Assembly: GCA_963812915.1 (NCBI GenBank)
Contig: CAWEXB010000009.1
Span: forward strand, 310,001-374,000
Direction of reading: 5' to 3'
Length of the DNA: 64,000 nt
From: JACVRW01 sp963812915
GTDB taxonomy: Bacteria; Actinomycetota; Thermoleophilia; Solirubrobacterales; Thermoleophilaceae
Shown here: piece by piece, positions 55,987-63,552 of the stretch
Position numbering within the stretch: the first letter of the stretch is position 1
Layout of the letters: each line of letters begins with the position of its first letter
The notes under the pieces: generated by a model
Told to the model about the DNA's origin: nothing
The model's input: only the letters and a program-made list of their open reading frames with translations
The model's database searches: none
Made by a program: the position numbers and the translations under genes

Positions 55987-57279
55987 ATGACTTGGGCCCG
56001 GCGGTTCCGTCTGCGCGAAAGCCTGCTCGAAGGCCTCTGGCTCATTCCTGCACTGGGAGCCGTGCTCGGTGCGAGTCTCGGCATCGTCGTTTCGCTCGCC
56101 GACGAGCACATCGGGGACTCGTCTCTGTGGCAGTACTCGCCGTCGACCGCGAGCACGGTGCTGTCCGCGATCGTCGGTGCGACGGCTGCGCTCACCGGCT
56201 TCGTGGTCACGGTGACCGTCCTCGTCGTGCAGATGGCGACCGGGACGTTCTCGGCCCGCATCATGCGCCTCTGGTTCCGCGACCGCCTGTTGAAGACAAC
56301 GCTCGCGGTTCTCGTTGGCACCCTCACGTTCTCGTTCTCGGTGCTCCGGCGGATCGAGGACGACTCCGTGCCGGACCTCGGCGTGACGCTGTCCGGATTC
56401 TTCGTCTCCCTGAGCCTGCTGGCCTTCATCGTCTTCTTCGATCGATGCATCCGTCGGCTCAGACCGGTGGCCGTCGCCGCAGACGTTGCGCGCACGGCTC
56501 GCTCCACGTTCGCGCAGACCGTGCGCCTCGCCGATCGGACGGACATCAGGTGGGAATACGGGACGCCGCCCGCGGAGCCAACACTCGTCGTACGAGCCAG
56601 CCGCGGCGGCGCAATCCAAGCTGTCGATCCCGACGGTCTCGTCGAATGGGCCCGCGCGCATAGCGCCGAGCTCGTGCTGCCGCATCCGGTAGGCGACTTC
56701 GTAAATACGGGTGGAGTGCTGGTGCGTGTCTACGGCGGCCGGTTCGACGATCGTGCCGCACGGAAACTCGAGGGAATGATTGCGCTCGGTGACGAGCGCA
56801 CGTTCGACCAGGACCCAGCCTTCGCGCTACGGATGATGGTCGACATCGCAAACCGGGCGCTCTCCGCCGCGGTGAACGATCCCACGACCGCCGTCCAGGT
56901 CCTCGACCACATCGGAGAGGTTCTCGGCGTAATCGGGAGCACCGACCTCGAGAAGCGCACAAAGCCGGCGAACGCGGACACGCCGGCCGCGGTCGTCATG
57001 GCGACTCGCCGCTGGGAGGACTTCGTGACGCTCGGACTCACGGAGATCCGACAGTACGGTGCAACGTCGGTGCAGATCATGCGACGGCTCCGAGCACTGC
57101 TCGAGGAGCTTCTCGAGACGGTACGGCCCGAGAACCGAGCAGCGGTCGAAGAAGAGCTCCGCCGCCTCGATGCCACCGTCGCCGACGTGTGGCGCGACTC
57201 GGTCGATCACGATCGAGCGAGCAGGGCCGACGGCCAGGGGATCGGTGAGCCGGCGCGTCGCTCGGAGAGCCGCGCCTAG
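55987..57279 (+). CDS. DUF2254-family membrane protein
   Basis: 430 residues. N-terminal part has four helices (LEGLWLIPALGAVLGASLGI, AIVGATAALTGFVVTVTVLV, TTLAVLVGTLTFSFSVLR, GVTLSGFFVSLSLLAFIVFF); the rest is cytosolic with VNTGGVLVRVYGGR and MMVDIANRALSAAVNDPTTA, a conserved DUF2254 stretch. Predicted channel or sensor; function unknown. Third gene of the DUF1254 operon, without its own operator. Confidence 0.85.
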   Translation: MTWARRFRLRESLLEGLWLIPALGAVLGASLGIVVSLADEHIGDSSLWQYSPSTASTVLSAIVGATAALTGFVVTVTVLVVQMATGTFSARIMRLWFRDRLLKTTLAVLVGTLTFSFSVLRRIEDDSVPDLGVTLSGFFVSLSLLAFIVFFDRCIRRLRPVAVAADVARTARSTFAQTVRLADRTDIRWEYGTPPAEPTLVVRASRGGAIQAVDPDGLVEWARAHSAELVLPHPVGDFVNTGGVLVRVYGGRFDDRAARKLEGMIALGDERTFDQDPAFALRMMVDIANRALSAAVNDPTTAVQVLDHIGEVLGVIGSTDLEKRTKPANADTPAAVVMATRRWEDFVTLGLTEIRQYGATSVQIMRRLRALLEELLETVRPENRAAVEEELRRLDATVADVWRDSVDHDRASRADGQGIGEPARRSESRA

Positions 57280-57319
57280 GCAGGGCCGCTGCGCGACGCG
57301 ATCGCGCGAGCAGCCGGCG

Positions 57320-57718
57320 CTACGCCGTTCGGTCCTCCTCAGCGGGCTTATCGCGCTGTCGACGGGCGCTCACACGTGCTCGTACGCCGCCGGTCTCGGC
57401 TTTCTGCGTCAGGTATTGCTCCGCGACCGAGGTCAGCAGGGCGACGAGCACGCCGAATCCGGTGAGGATGTAGACGATCGTGAAGATCTGCGTGCCGGTG
57501 CTGGTCGGGGTGAGGTCTCCGTAACCGACGGTCGTCAGCGTCACGATGCAGAAGTAGAGGGCCTCGATGATGGTCCAGTCCTCGAAGCGCCAGTAGAAGA
57601 GAGTCCCCGTAAGCACCAGGGCGCCCGCGACGACCGGCAGCGCCTTGGTCTCGGGATCGCGCCACACGGCGGCGAGGGCCCGCCCGAGTTCGCGCGCCGC
57701 AAGGAGAAGCGGAATCAC
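57320..57718 (-). CDS. Two-helix potassium channel (Ion_trans_2)
   Basis: 132 residues. Two helices around the pore and the selectivity filter TLTTVGYGDLTP. Basic C-terminus (RARVSARRQRDKPAEEDRTA). A KcsA-like small channel. It lies eight bases after the DUF1269 gene, so both probably come from operator site 6. Confidence 0.92.
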   Translation of the reverse strand: MIPLLLAARELGRALAAVWRDPETKALPVVAGALVLTGTLFYWRFEDWTIIEALYFCIVTLTTVGYGDLTPTSTGTQIFTIVYILTGFGVLVALLTSVAEQYLTQKAETGGVRARVSARRQRDKPAEEDRTA

Positions 57719-57726
57719 CTGCAGGC

Positions 57727-58236
57727 CTAACTCGCGCCTTCCCGTGCCGCCGCTTCGATCTCGCGCTCGAGCTCGTCGGCGTCGGCATCCACCTGCTTCT
57801 CGATCAGCTTGTTCGCCCGCGTGGTCGCCTTCTCGAGCTGCTCCTCGATCTTCGACTCGCCGAGCACGATCACGGCGGCGCTGCCGGCGTCGAGCTCTTC
57901 GCCGAGCTCCTTGAGGTCGCCGCGCGAGACGCCGCGCGTCAGGTGCCCGGTCAGGCCGCCCGCGCCGGCGCCGACGATCGCGCTGCCGATCACCGCGGGC
58001 GGGAAGATGATCCCGACCAGCGCGCCGACCGCGGCTCCGGTCCAGGCGCCGTGCTGGGTCGGCTTCTCGGTCTTCGTCACACGGACCTTGCCGTCCTCTT
58101 CCTTTCGGATCACCGCCGAGTCGAAGGTCCCGATCGCCCCGGCGGCGTGGAGGTCGAACACGGCCTCGTAGTCGGCCTCGGCATCATCGATCTCGTCGTA
58201 GACGGCGGCGTACAGGAACACGGGTCTGTCGGACAT
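57727..58236 (-). CDS. DUF1269 (general stress 17M-like) membrane protein
   Basis: 169 residues from ATG 58236. FLYAAVYDEIDDAEADYEAV start, then a glycine-rich helix pair (GAWTGAAVGALVGIIFPPAV, GSAIVGAGAGGLTGHLTRG), and a C-terminal coiled-coil (KIEEQLEKATTRANKLIEKQ). Family members are stress-induced and membrane-linked. Leader shares a conserved segment with the AI-2E gene leader. Confidence 0.85.
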   Translation of the reverse strand: MSDRPVFLYAAVYDEIDDAEADYEAVFDLHAAGAIGTFDSAVIRKEEDGKVRVTKTEKPTQHGAWTGAAVGALVGIIFPPAVIGSAIVGAGAGGLTGHLTRGVSRGDLKELGEELDAGSAAVIVLGESKIEEQLEKATTRANKLIEKQVDADADELEREIEAAAREGAS

Positions 58237-58313
58237 GTGGCCTCCTTCGGGATACGCGGAGCCGGTCCACGCGGTTGGAATCTCAAGCATCCGAGGCCGA
58301 GCGCGCGCTCGCA

Positions 58314-58330
58314 TCACCCTGTTGGCATGA
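58314..58330 (-). promoter_or_regulatory. Palindromic operator, site 6 (DUF1269 and K+ channel)
   Basis: TCACCCTGTTGGCATGA, 77 bp before the DUF1269 start. The sequence between site and gene (GCGAGCGCGCGCTCGGCCTC) is nearly the same as after site 2 and ends in an anti-SD-like GGCCTC that can pair with GAGGCC at the SD (58239-58245). Confidence 0.8.
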
Positions 58331-58472
58331 AATGGGGTCAGGGCGCTCGATGTACACCGCCCTCACGGACCGATGTCGTCACGATCCCGACCCGCTTGCC
58401 GCCATGTCGGTGATTTCGGGCCCGCTCACGCAGCGCCCTGGCGCGGGGCGAGGCGCGATTCGGTGGCGGGTT

Positions 58473-58489
58473 TCATCCCAGCGGGGTGA
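58473..58489 (+). promoter_or_regulatory. Palindromic operator, site 7 (DUF7144-type protein)
   Basis: TCATCCCAGCGGGGTGA, 91 bp before the GTG at 58581, the only copy serving a + strand gene alone. On the - strand the distal half is GGGATGA, so the orientation relative to the gene is the same as in the other seven. Confidence 0.8.
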
Positions 58490-58580
58490 TGCGACCCGAC
58501 AGCGGGCGGTCATACGGTTGGCCGGAATCCGCAGGTGGCGGTGCTCTGAGCCGCGAACGAGTCAACCAAGGAGGTACGAG

Positions 58581-58964
58581 GTGAGAGGTAGTGGTCGAGC
58601 CACATTTGCAGCGATCCTGCTGTTGATCGCGGGAACGCTGAACGTCGTCTACGGCATCGGCGCGCTGGACAGCGCGAACATCTTCGTGAACGACACGCGG
58701 TACATCTTCACCAACCTCAACACGATGGGCTGGGTGCTGATCGTGCTCGGGGTGGTCCAGCTCACCGGAGGCTTCTCGCTGCTCTCCGGGAACACCTACG
58801 GCCGGGTCATCGGAATCATCGGCGGCAGCCTCGGTGCGATCGGGGCGCTGTTCTCGATCGGCGGCGCCAACCCGTGGTGGTCGCTGGCCGTCTTCTTCCT
58901 GTGCGTGTGGGTCGTGTACGGCATCGTCATCCTCGGCGATGACGAACGCGTGGCGGCAACCTAA
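58581..58964 (+). CDS. DUF7144-type small membrane protein
   Basis: 127 residues, GTG after AAGGAGG. Four helices: FAAILLLIAGTLNVVYGIGA, MGWVLIVLGVVQLTGGFSL, VIGIIGGSLGAIGALFSIG, and WSLAVFFLCVWVVYGIVIL. The pattern and length suggest the DUF7144 family of actinobacterial membrane proteins. Function unknown. Operator site 7. Confidence 0.75.
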   Translation: MRGSGRATFAAILLLIAGTLNVVYGIGALDSANIFVNDTRYIFTNLNTMGWVLIVLGVVQLTGGFSLLSGNTYGRVIGIIGGSLGAIGALFSIGGANPWWSLAVFFLCVWVVYGIVILGDDERVAAT

Positions 58965-59083
58965 GCCCTGAGCCGGGTCCGTTCGCGCCTAGGGGACGCC
59001 AGCCGTCTTACGGGCGGCCGGCGCCCCCTTTGCCTTCAGGAAATGCTCGCGGGCACGGTCGCGCTGGTGGGCGTGGGTCTTCC

Positions 59084-60014
59084 CTAGCGCGCCCTTCTCA
59101 CGAACAGGCCGCGCAGCAACTCGCCGAGCGAGCGGCCGCGGTTCTCCTGCTCGAGTGCGCTGTCGATCGCGGCGGCGTCCGGCAGCCGCGCGACCTGGGC
59201 CGAGACGTGCGCGCCGAACACGATCGCGATGGCAACGAAGTAGGCCGACAGCACCACGGCGAGGAGTGCGCCGATGGTTCCGTACACGGCGCTCGCGTCG
59301 CCGAAGACCGAGAACCACAGCGTCAGCCCAAACTGCACGGCCAGGGCGCCCACCAGCGCCACCAGTGCGCCAGGCCACGCGGCGCGCAGGCCCCCCGGGA
59401 CCTCCGGCAGAACGCGGAACAGCAGCACCAGCAGCCCGAAGGAGATCGCCAGCGGGAGCAGCCGCGTGACGGCAAACTGCGCGGCCCCCACGATCCACGG
59501 ATGATCCCCGATCGTGTCCGCGAGCGAGCCCGACAGGGTCAGCCCCAACGCCACGATCGCGAGCGGGGCCACCACCAGCGTGAGCCCGACATCGAGCGCC
59601 TTGGCCGGCACGAACGGACGCGTCTCGCTGCTCGCCCCAGGCCTCGTTGACAACGTGGCGCAGGCCGCCGATCGCGCCGCTGGACGAGTAGAGCAGTGTC
59701 AGCACCCCGACCCAACCGAGCGCGCCGGCGCCGGCTGCTACCTCGTCGAGCAGTTGCTCGACGTCGCTGCGCGCCGCGCCCTCCTCGAGCGGCAGGACGG
59801 ACACGATCGCATCCACGATCGACGCGCGCACGCTCTCGTCCCCGAGCAGGGCCGAGAAGGCCCACACGACGAGAAGCAGCAGGGCTGGAAAGGACAGGAC
59901 GAGGAAGAAGGCGACCTGTGCCGCGTCCCTCGTCCCTCCGGTCTCCACCATCGAGTCGAGGCTGCGGCGGAGCACGAGCGAGGCGTGCGCGGCGCGACGT
60001 CGCATGCTCAGCAT
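59084..60014 (-). CDS. YihY/BrkB-family membrane protein, one frameshift
   Basis: About 310 residues. The two frames join near 59635. N-terminal part with the RDAAQVAFFLVLSFPALLLL start helix, then GVLTLLYSSSGAIGGLRHVV and NEAWG; later VGLTLVVAPLAIVALGLTL, LAISFGLLVLLFRVLPEVPG and ALVALVGALAVQFGLTLWF. Fits PF03631 (YihY/BrkB), six to eight helices. The ATG at 60005 is an alternative start. It follows the CYTH gene by 45 bp and is probably co-transcribed. Confidence 0.82.
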
Positions 60015-60059
60015 CGGGACCAGCGAGAAGGTCCGCTCCAGCCGGTGGCTCGAGCTGGC

Positions 60060-60839
60060 CTATTCTCGGAGCTGTCCCGCGAAGAACTCGAGCGCGGTGC
60101 GGGTCTTCGTCTGCTGCTCGCCGAACAGGTCCACTCCGCGCTCTGCGAGGAACGCCCGGGTTTCGGCCGCGACCTGGAATGCTTCGCCGGGCTTGCACTT
60201 GGTCGATAGCTCGAGAATCCGTGAGCCGTCCGGATAGAGCCACAGCTCAGCGACCAGCCGGCGCTCGTAGCCCTCGGGCGAGAACTTGAGCTTCAGCACC
60301 AGCACCGGGCCGAGAATCGAGAGGTCGTCGAGGCCGATGCCCTCCGGCGCGTGCTCTGTGTAGAACGCGCGCTGGTGCTTGTTGAACAGGTCCGAGAGCC
60401 TCCCGCCCGCGGTGATCACCGGCTTGACGACGCCGGTGCCCTGCTGTCCTTTGAAGGAGCCCGAGCAGACGAATCCACCCGGCAACGCGTCGACCTCGAC
60501 GCCGAAGCTCCTGTGCTCGCGAACCTCGGCCGGCAGCTCAGAGGGAACGACCGGCCGCAGCTTGACCACCGAGTCGTCGGGCTTGCCCTGCGTGCGGCGG
60601 GCGCGGACGACGACCCCGGCGCGGTCGAGGTCGAGGGCTGGCGTGTCGAAGAAGAAGACCTGGCGCAGGAAGGCGTCCATCGGGTCCATGCCGAGTGCAG
60701 CCACCGTCGAGCGCCATCCCTGGCCTTCGTCGGGGACGGTCAGCTTGAGCTCGGCGCTGTCGGCGCCGCGCAGCAGGCCGATGATTTCCTGAAGCTGCTC
60801 GTCGGAGAGAGTGGACGGGACCTGTTTGGTATCGGTCAT
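60060..60839 (-). CDS. CYTH-domain-like protein
   Basis: 259 residues. AELKLTVPDEGQGW resembles the CYTH EXEXK strand; FFDTPALDLDRAGVVVRARR and SVVKLRPV carry the tunnel arginines and lysine; LVLKLKFSPEGYERRLVAEL continues it. CYTH proteins bind triphosphates (thiamine triphosphatase, adenylate cyclase CyaB, polyphosphate metabolism). A 9-codon ORF with a strong SD precedes it and ends ATGA across its start. Activity unproven. Confidence 0.65.
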   Translation of the reverse strand: MTDTKQVPSTLSDEQLQEIIGLLRGADSAELKLTVPDEGQGWRSTVAALGMDPMDAFLRQVFFFDTPALDLDRAGVVVRARRTQGKPDDSVVKLRPVVPSELPAEVREHRSFGVEVDALPGGFVCSGSFKGQQGTGVVKPVITAGGRLSDLFNKHQRAFYTEHAPEGIGLDDLSILGPVLVLKLKFSPEGYERRLVAELWLYPDGSRILELSTKCKPGEAFQVAAETRAFLAERGVDLFGEQQTKTRTALEFFAGQLRE

Positions 60840-60865
60840 CTGCTCGGGTGTCCTGAAACGGTCAT
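60836..60865 (-). CDS. Possible 9-codon leader ORF before CYTH gene
   Basis: ATG 60865 follows AAGGAGG at an ideal distance and encodes MTVSGHPSR; its TGA overlaps the CYTH ATG (ATGA). It may couple translation. The strong SD has no other nearby start, so either this is real or the CYTH start is misread. Confidence 0.4.
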   Translation of the reverse strand: MTVSGHPSR

Positions 60866-60917
60866 CACAGCCTCCTTAGGGTCGCCGCGATTCTCGTTGC
60901 CGACGCGCCCGGCGTCC

Positions 60918-60934
60918 TCATACCGTTGGGATGA
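60918..60934 (-). promoter_or_regulatory. Palindromic operator, site 8 (CYTH and YihY)
   Basis: TCATACCGTTGGGATGA, 78 bp before the CYTH start at 60839. Eighth and last copy, near the right end of the island. Confidence 0.82.
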
Positions 60935-61112
60935 AATCCGGTCAGGTCGCGCAGGTCGAGTTGGGCACAGATCCGCAAGAGCGGCCCTGGGGCACGTCTC
61001 GTAACGGCCTCGCTCTCACTACTGCATGCGACGGGCTGGGCCTCGCTGGTGGAGTGTGCGGGCGGGCACAGCCGGCGGCGGGAGTAAGAGAAGTCACCAC
61101 GCACGGGACCCC

Positions 61113-61147
61113 TGTTTCCCTCCATGTGTTTCCCTCCATGTGTTTCG
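61113..61147 (+). repeat. 14-bp tandem repeat (2.5 units)
   Basis: TGTTTCCCTCCATG twice (61113-61126, 61127-61140), then TGTTTCG. It lies in non-coding sequence before the integrase remnant. No function seen; the 60935-61237 gap holds no other gene I can support. Confidence 0.7.
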
Positions 61148-61237
61148 TTCTTATGGGTTTCGGCCCTGAGCGCAACAGGCCCCCGCCCCGCCTCCGGCCT
61201 GTTTCCCGCTCTGCGCCTGGGCTTTGGAGGAAGGGGG

Positions 61238-61677
61238 GTCCGCCGCTTCACCTCCCGCGAGGAGCGCGGACGGTGGATGCTCTTCCCCGCCATCCTGAAC
61301 GAGATGCTGGCCGAGCGGCCTAGCCACGTCTCCGGCTTGTTGTTCCCCTCCCCGCGCGGCAAGCCATGGAGCATCCGGAACTTCTACCGCGACATCTGGG
61401 ATCCGGCCCGCAAGGGTGCGGGCGTCGACTTCACGCTCTACGACCTCGCCACACCTTCTCTTCCCGACTGCTCGCCGCGGGTATCCCGCTCGTCGAGGTG
61501 GCAGCGTGGATGGGCCACGGCCTTCGCGCCGGCGGCGCTGAGGTCGACAACACGACGAGCCGCGTGTACGCCCACGCCACCGGAGAGTGGCGCGAGGTGG
61601 CCTTGCGCGAGCTCACCGCACTCGTGACGGGCCGGTCAGTCGCGCCCGGGTCCGCGCGATCAGCGTCCCTGACCTGA
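61238..61677 (+). pseudogene. Tyrosine recombinase (integrase) C-terminal remnant
   Basis: About 147 residues of a tyrosine recombinase catalytic domain: RRFTSREERGRWMLFPAIL, GLLFPSPRGKPWSIRNFYRD, then, after a missing base near 61451, LRHTFSSRLLAAGIPLVEV, AAWMGHGLR and the catalytic Tyr in RVYAHATGEW. The N-terminal arm and the first catalytic Arg are gone, so it is inactive. It ends 102 bp from attR, the normal place for the integrase of an island. Confidence 0.8.
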
Positions 61678-61723
61678 GCGCTGCGGCACGCTGCGCTTGG
61701 CCGAGGCGGGCTGCGGCGAGGCG

Positions 61724-61745
61724 TAAACGTGGCGAAAAGGTGGCG
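61724..61745 (+). repeat. Integrase arm-type repeat, right
   Basis: TAAACGTGGCGAAAAGGTGG, one mismatch from the left copy at 48389-48410, same orientation, 34 bp inside attR. Confidence 0.7.
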
Positions 61746-61779
61746 ATGCGCCGGAATGCCGCTCTGTAGAGCCAGGCAC

Positions 61780-61830
61780 CGCCGGCCTGTCACGCCGGAG
61801 GTCGCGGGTTCGAGTCCCGTCGCTCGCGCT
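61780..61830 (+). repeat. attR: 51-bp direct repeat, tRNA-Asp 3' fragment
   Basis: Exact copy of 48237-48287. The sequence before it does not form the 5' half of a tRNA, so this is the duplicated end created by integration. Confidence 0.92.
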
Positions 61831-62036
61831 TCGAGGAGTCCCTGCTGTCGCGGGGATTTCGTCGTTCGGGCCCGGTCGCAGGCTCGGCGTCGTGGCCCTG
61901 CATGACATCTGTGCGTATCAGCGGGCGCGGGGTTGGCGTGAGGCTCTCGGGAGCGCGCCGGGCGGTCGGGCGCCGCGCCCGGCGGGCTTCCAGATGCTAG
62001 GCCAAGCGATCCACCCACTCGGGTCAACTCCCAGAC

Positions 62037-62117
62037 GGCCGCCCGAGATGGGAGCCCCGGGCGGCTGGGGTCGACACCAGCGGCCGCCCGGGAGTGGAGC
62101 CCCGGGCGGCCGGTTTT
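62037..62117 (+). terminator. Pair of tandem GC hairpins ending in a T-run
   Basis: Two hairpins with nearly the same stem, at about 62037-62065 and 62082-62111. The second has the stem GGCCGCCCGGG/CCCGGGCGGCC and is followed by GGTTTTG. Before the island arrived this would have been downstream of tRNA-Asp, so it may be the tRNA terminator. No gene is seen in 61831-62131 otherwise. Confidence 0.6.
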
Positions 62118-62131
62118 GTTCTGGTGCAGGG

Positions 62132-62671
62132 TCAGTCTTGGTGCCCGCCGTGGCGACCGATCTGCTGCCGGATCTCGCCAGCGGGGAAGGCCACGCTATG
62201 GACGTTCACGTAGGTCACTCCGGCGCGGATCGCCTGGACGAACTCCTCGAACTCGCCGGCGGCGATGCCCTGCCCGGCCGATCCGGTCCCCACGTCATCC
62301 CGTTCGATCACGCCCTCCACCGTGCCGCCGGCGGCCGGGCATTCCGGGGTGGTCGCGCGCGGCGAGGGATTCGCCGCCGAGTCGCACAGCCAGGCGACGA
62401 TCGGCCCGTTGTTCGTGCGCTTCTCGAAGTGGATGTGCGCCTGCCGGACGTCCGTCGGGATCGCCTCGAACGACAGCGTGTAGCGAATCGTCTCGTCGCC
62501 GGAGTCGACGCGCGCGCGGAACTCGCCCACCCCCGGCGTCGAGACCGCCATGTTCTCCTCGTAGCCGTTGAGCGTCTCCTTGATGTCGCCGCCATCGGTG
62601 CCCGCCACCGCTACGGCCCCTGCTCCCACTACCGCACTCGTCGCCACGAGCAGCCCGAGCGTTTTCCTCAT
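62132..62671 (-). CDS. Secreted CHRD-domain protein
   Basis: 179 residues. Signal peptide (GLLVATSAVVGAGAVAVAG), then a CHRD domain: LNGYEENMAVSTPGVGEFRA, IRYTLSFEAIPTDVRQAHIH, and the C-terminal YVNVHSVAFPAGEIRQQIG. CHRD proteins are secreted and of unknown bacterial function. Lies just outside the island's right border. Confidence 0.85.
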   Translation of the reverse strand: MRKTLGLLVATSAVVGAGAVAVAGTDGGDIKETLNGYEENMAVSTPGVGEFRARVDSGDETIRYTLSFEAIPTDVRQAHIHFEKRTNNGPIVAWLCDSAANPSPRATTPECPAAGGTVEGVIERDDVGTGSAGQGIAAGEFEEFVQAIRAGVTYVNVHSVAFPAGEIRQQIGRHGGHQD

Positions 62672-62849
62672 GGTGCGACCTCCTCCTGTCGAGCGATTGT
62701 CGGACCGTGATACGCGCGTGAGCGCGCGGGGGTTCAGCGCGGGTACTTGCGGTTCTCGTCGTTCTCGGTCTTCTCGCCGCGGGCGACGATGGCCGCGTAG
62801 GAGGCCCGTCCGCGGGAGCAGCGCCGCTGGCGCTGATTGCCCTGAGCAA

Positions 62850-63305
62850 CTATCCGCCGCTCGCGTCCCCCGACCGCTGCTCGGCGGTGCGCTTGAGGTT
62901 CTCCAGCCATCCGCGAAGCGACCCGTCGAGCGCCCCCTGCAGGGTCTCGACTTGAGCCTCGACCGGTTCGCCCTCCCACGACTCTGCGGTTCGGACGAGT
63001 ACGCCGTCGCCTTGGGGTTCGAGCGTCCAGACGTGGACGGCGACTATGCCCTGAGCCGGGCCGCCCCAGACGATCCGGCGGGGAGCATCTACCTCTTCGA
63101 CCGTCGAGGTGATGTCCAAGCCAGCGGTCTGCCAGCGAAAGACAGACCCAACCTCAAGATGGCCCTCGGACTCCGCGCCGTCGACGTCCGGCTGCCAGGA
63201 GGGCCAATCGTCGACATTTGTCTGAATCTCCCAGATCGTCTCAATCGGTGCCCGGATCACGATCTCGTCCCGGGTGATGACGGGCGCATCCTCGTTGATA
63301 TCCAT
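62850..63305 (-). CDS. SRPBCC-family protein
   Basis: 151 residues from ATG 63305 (SD GGAGAAGG). START/Bet v1-type fold: ITRDEIVIRAPIETIWEIQT, VDDWPSWQPDVDGAE, GSVFRWQTAGLDITSTVEEV, and PRRIVWGGPAQG, the standard polyketide-cyclase-like order. Lipid-binding or aromatase-like; ligand unknown. The C-terminus is helical. The 62672-62849 gap holds no gene I can support. Confidence 0.85.
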   Translation of the reverse strand: MDINEDAPVITRDEIVIRAPIETIWEIQTNVDDWPSWQPDVDGAESEGHLEVGSVFRWQTAGLDITSTVEEVDAPRRIVWGGPAQGIVAVHVWTLEPQGDGVLVRTAESWEGEPVEAQVETLQGALDGSLRGWLENLKRTAEQRSGDASGG

Positions 63306-63552
63306 GCCTTCTCCTCGGCCGCGTTTCGCGACCATGTGTACCGCTTTCCGTGCGATGGAGCCGTCGGTGTTCGCGTGCCGCTCGCGCGAGTTGCGGAAGC
63401 GCCTTAGGCGTCGCGCGAGGCCCCTGCCAATCGTAGTTCTGTCGAAGAATCGGTCGGCGGCAGCCAGCCGAACGACAAGCGTCCCGGAGTTGTCAATGAG
63501 CGGGCGTTCCTCGACCTCCCCGGCGGATGATCACTGTTCCGGCTGGCGACCT

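Larger units (their letters stand above)
48288..61830. mobile_element. tRNA-Asp-integrated genomic island (about 13.5 kb)
   Basis: Bordered by perfect 51-bp tRNA repeats (48237-48287 and 61780-61830), with arm-type repeats TAAACGTGGCGAAAA inside each end and a broken tyrosine integrase next to the right border. Cargo: lipoprotein, AI-2E transporter, membrane protein, two AhpD-fold proteins, MalT-like regulator, DUF1254, DUF2254, K+ channel, DUF1269, DUF7144-type, YihY and CYTH proteins. No replication or conjugation genes, so it is an immobile remnant or depends on a helper. All eight copies of the 17-bp palindrome lie within it. Confidence 0.88.

Noticed and set aside
58461..58500. SigB/SigF-type promoter reading of the operator (GTTT...GGGTGA)
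   Set aside because: Spacing between the two blocks is about 10 bases, too short for that class; the palindrome explains the sequence better.
61780..61830. Second tRNA-Asp gene
   Set aside because: Only the 3' part is present; the upstream sequence does not form the acceptor and D-arm.
62734..62979. Small - strand frame ending KTENDENRKYPR
   Set aside because: Overlaps the SRPBCC gene and shows no start or family sign.
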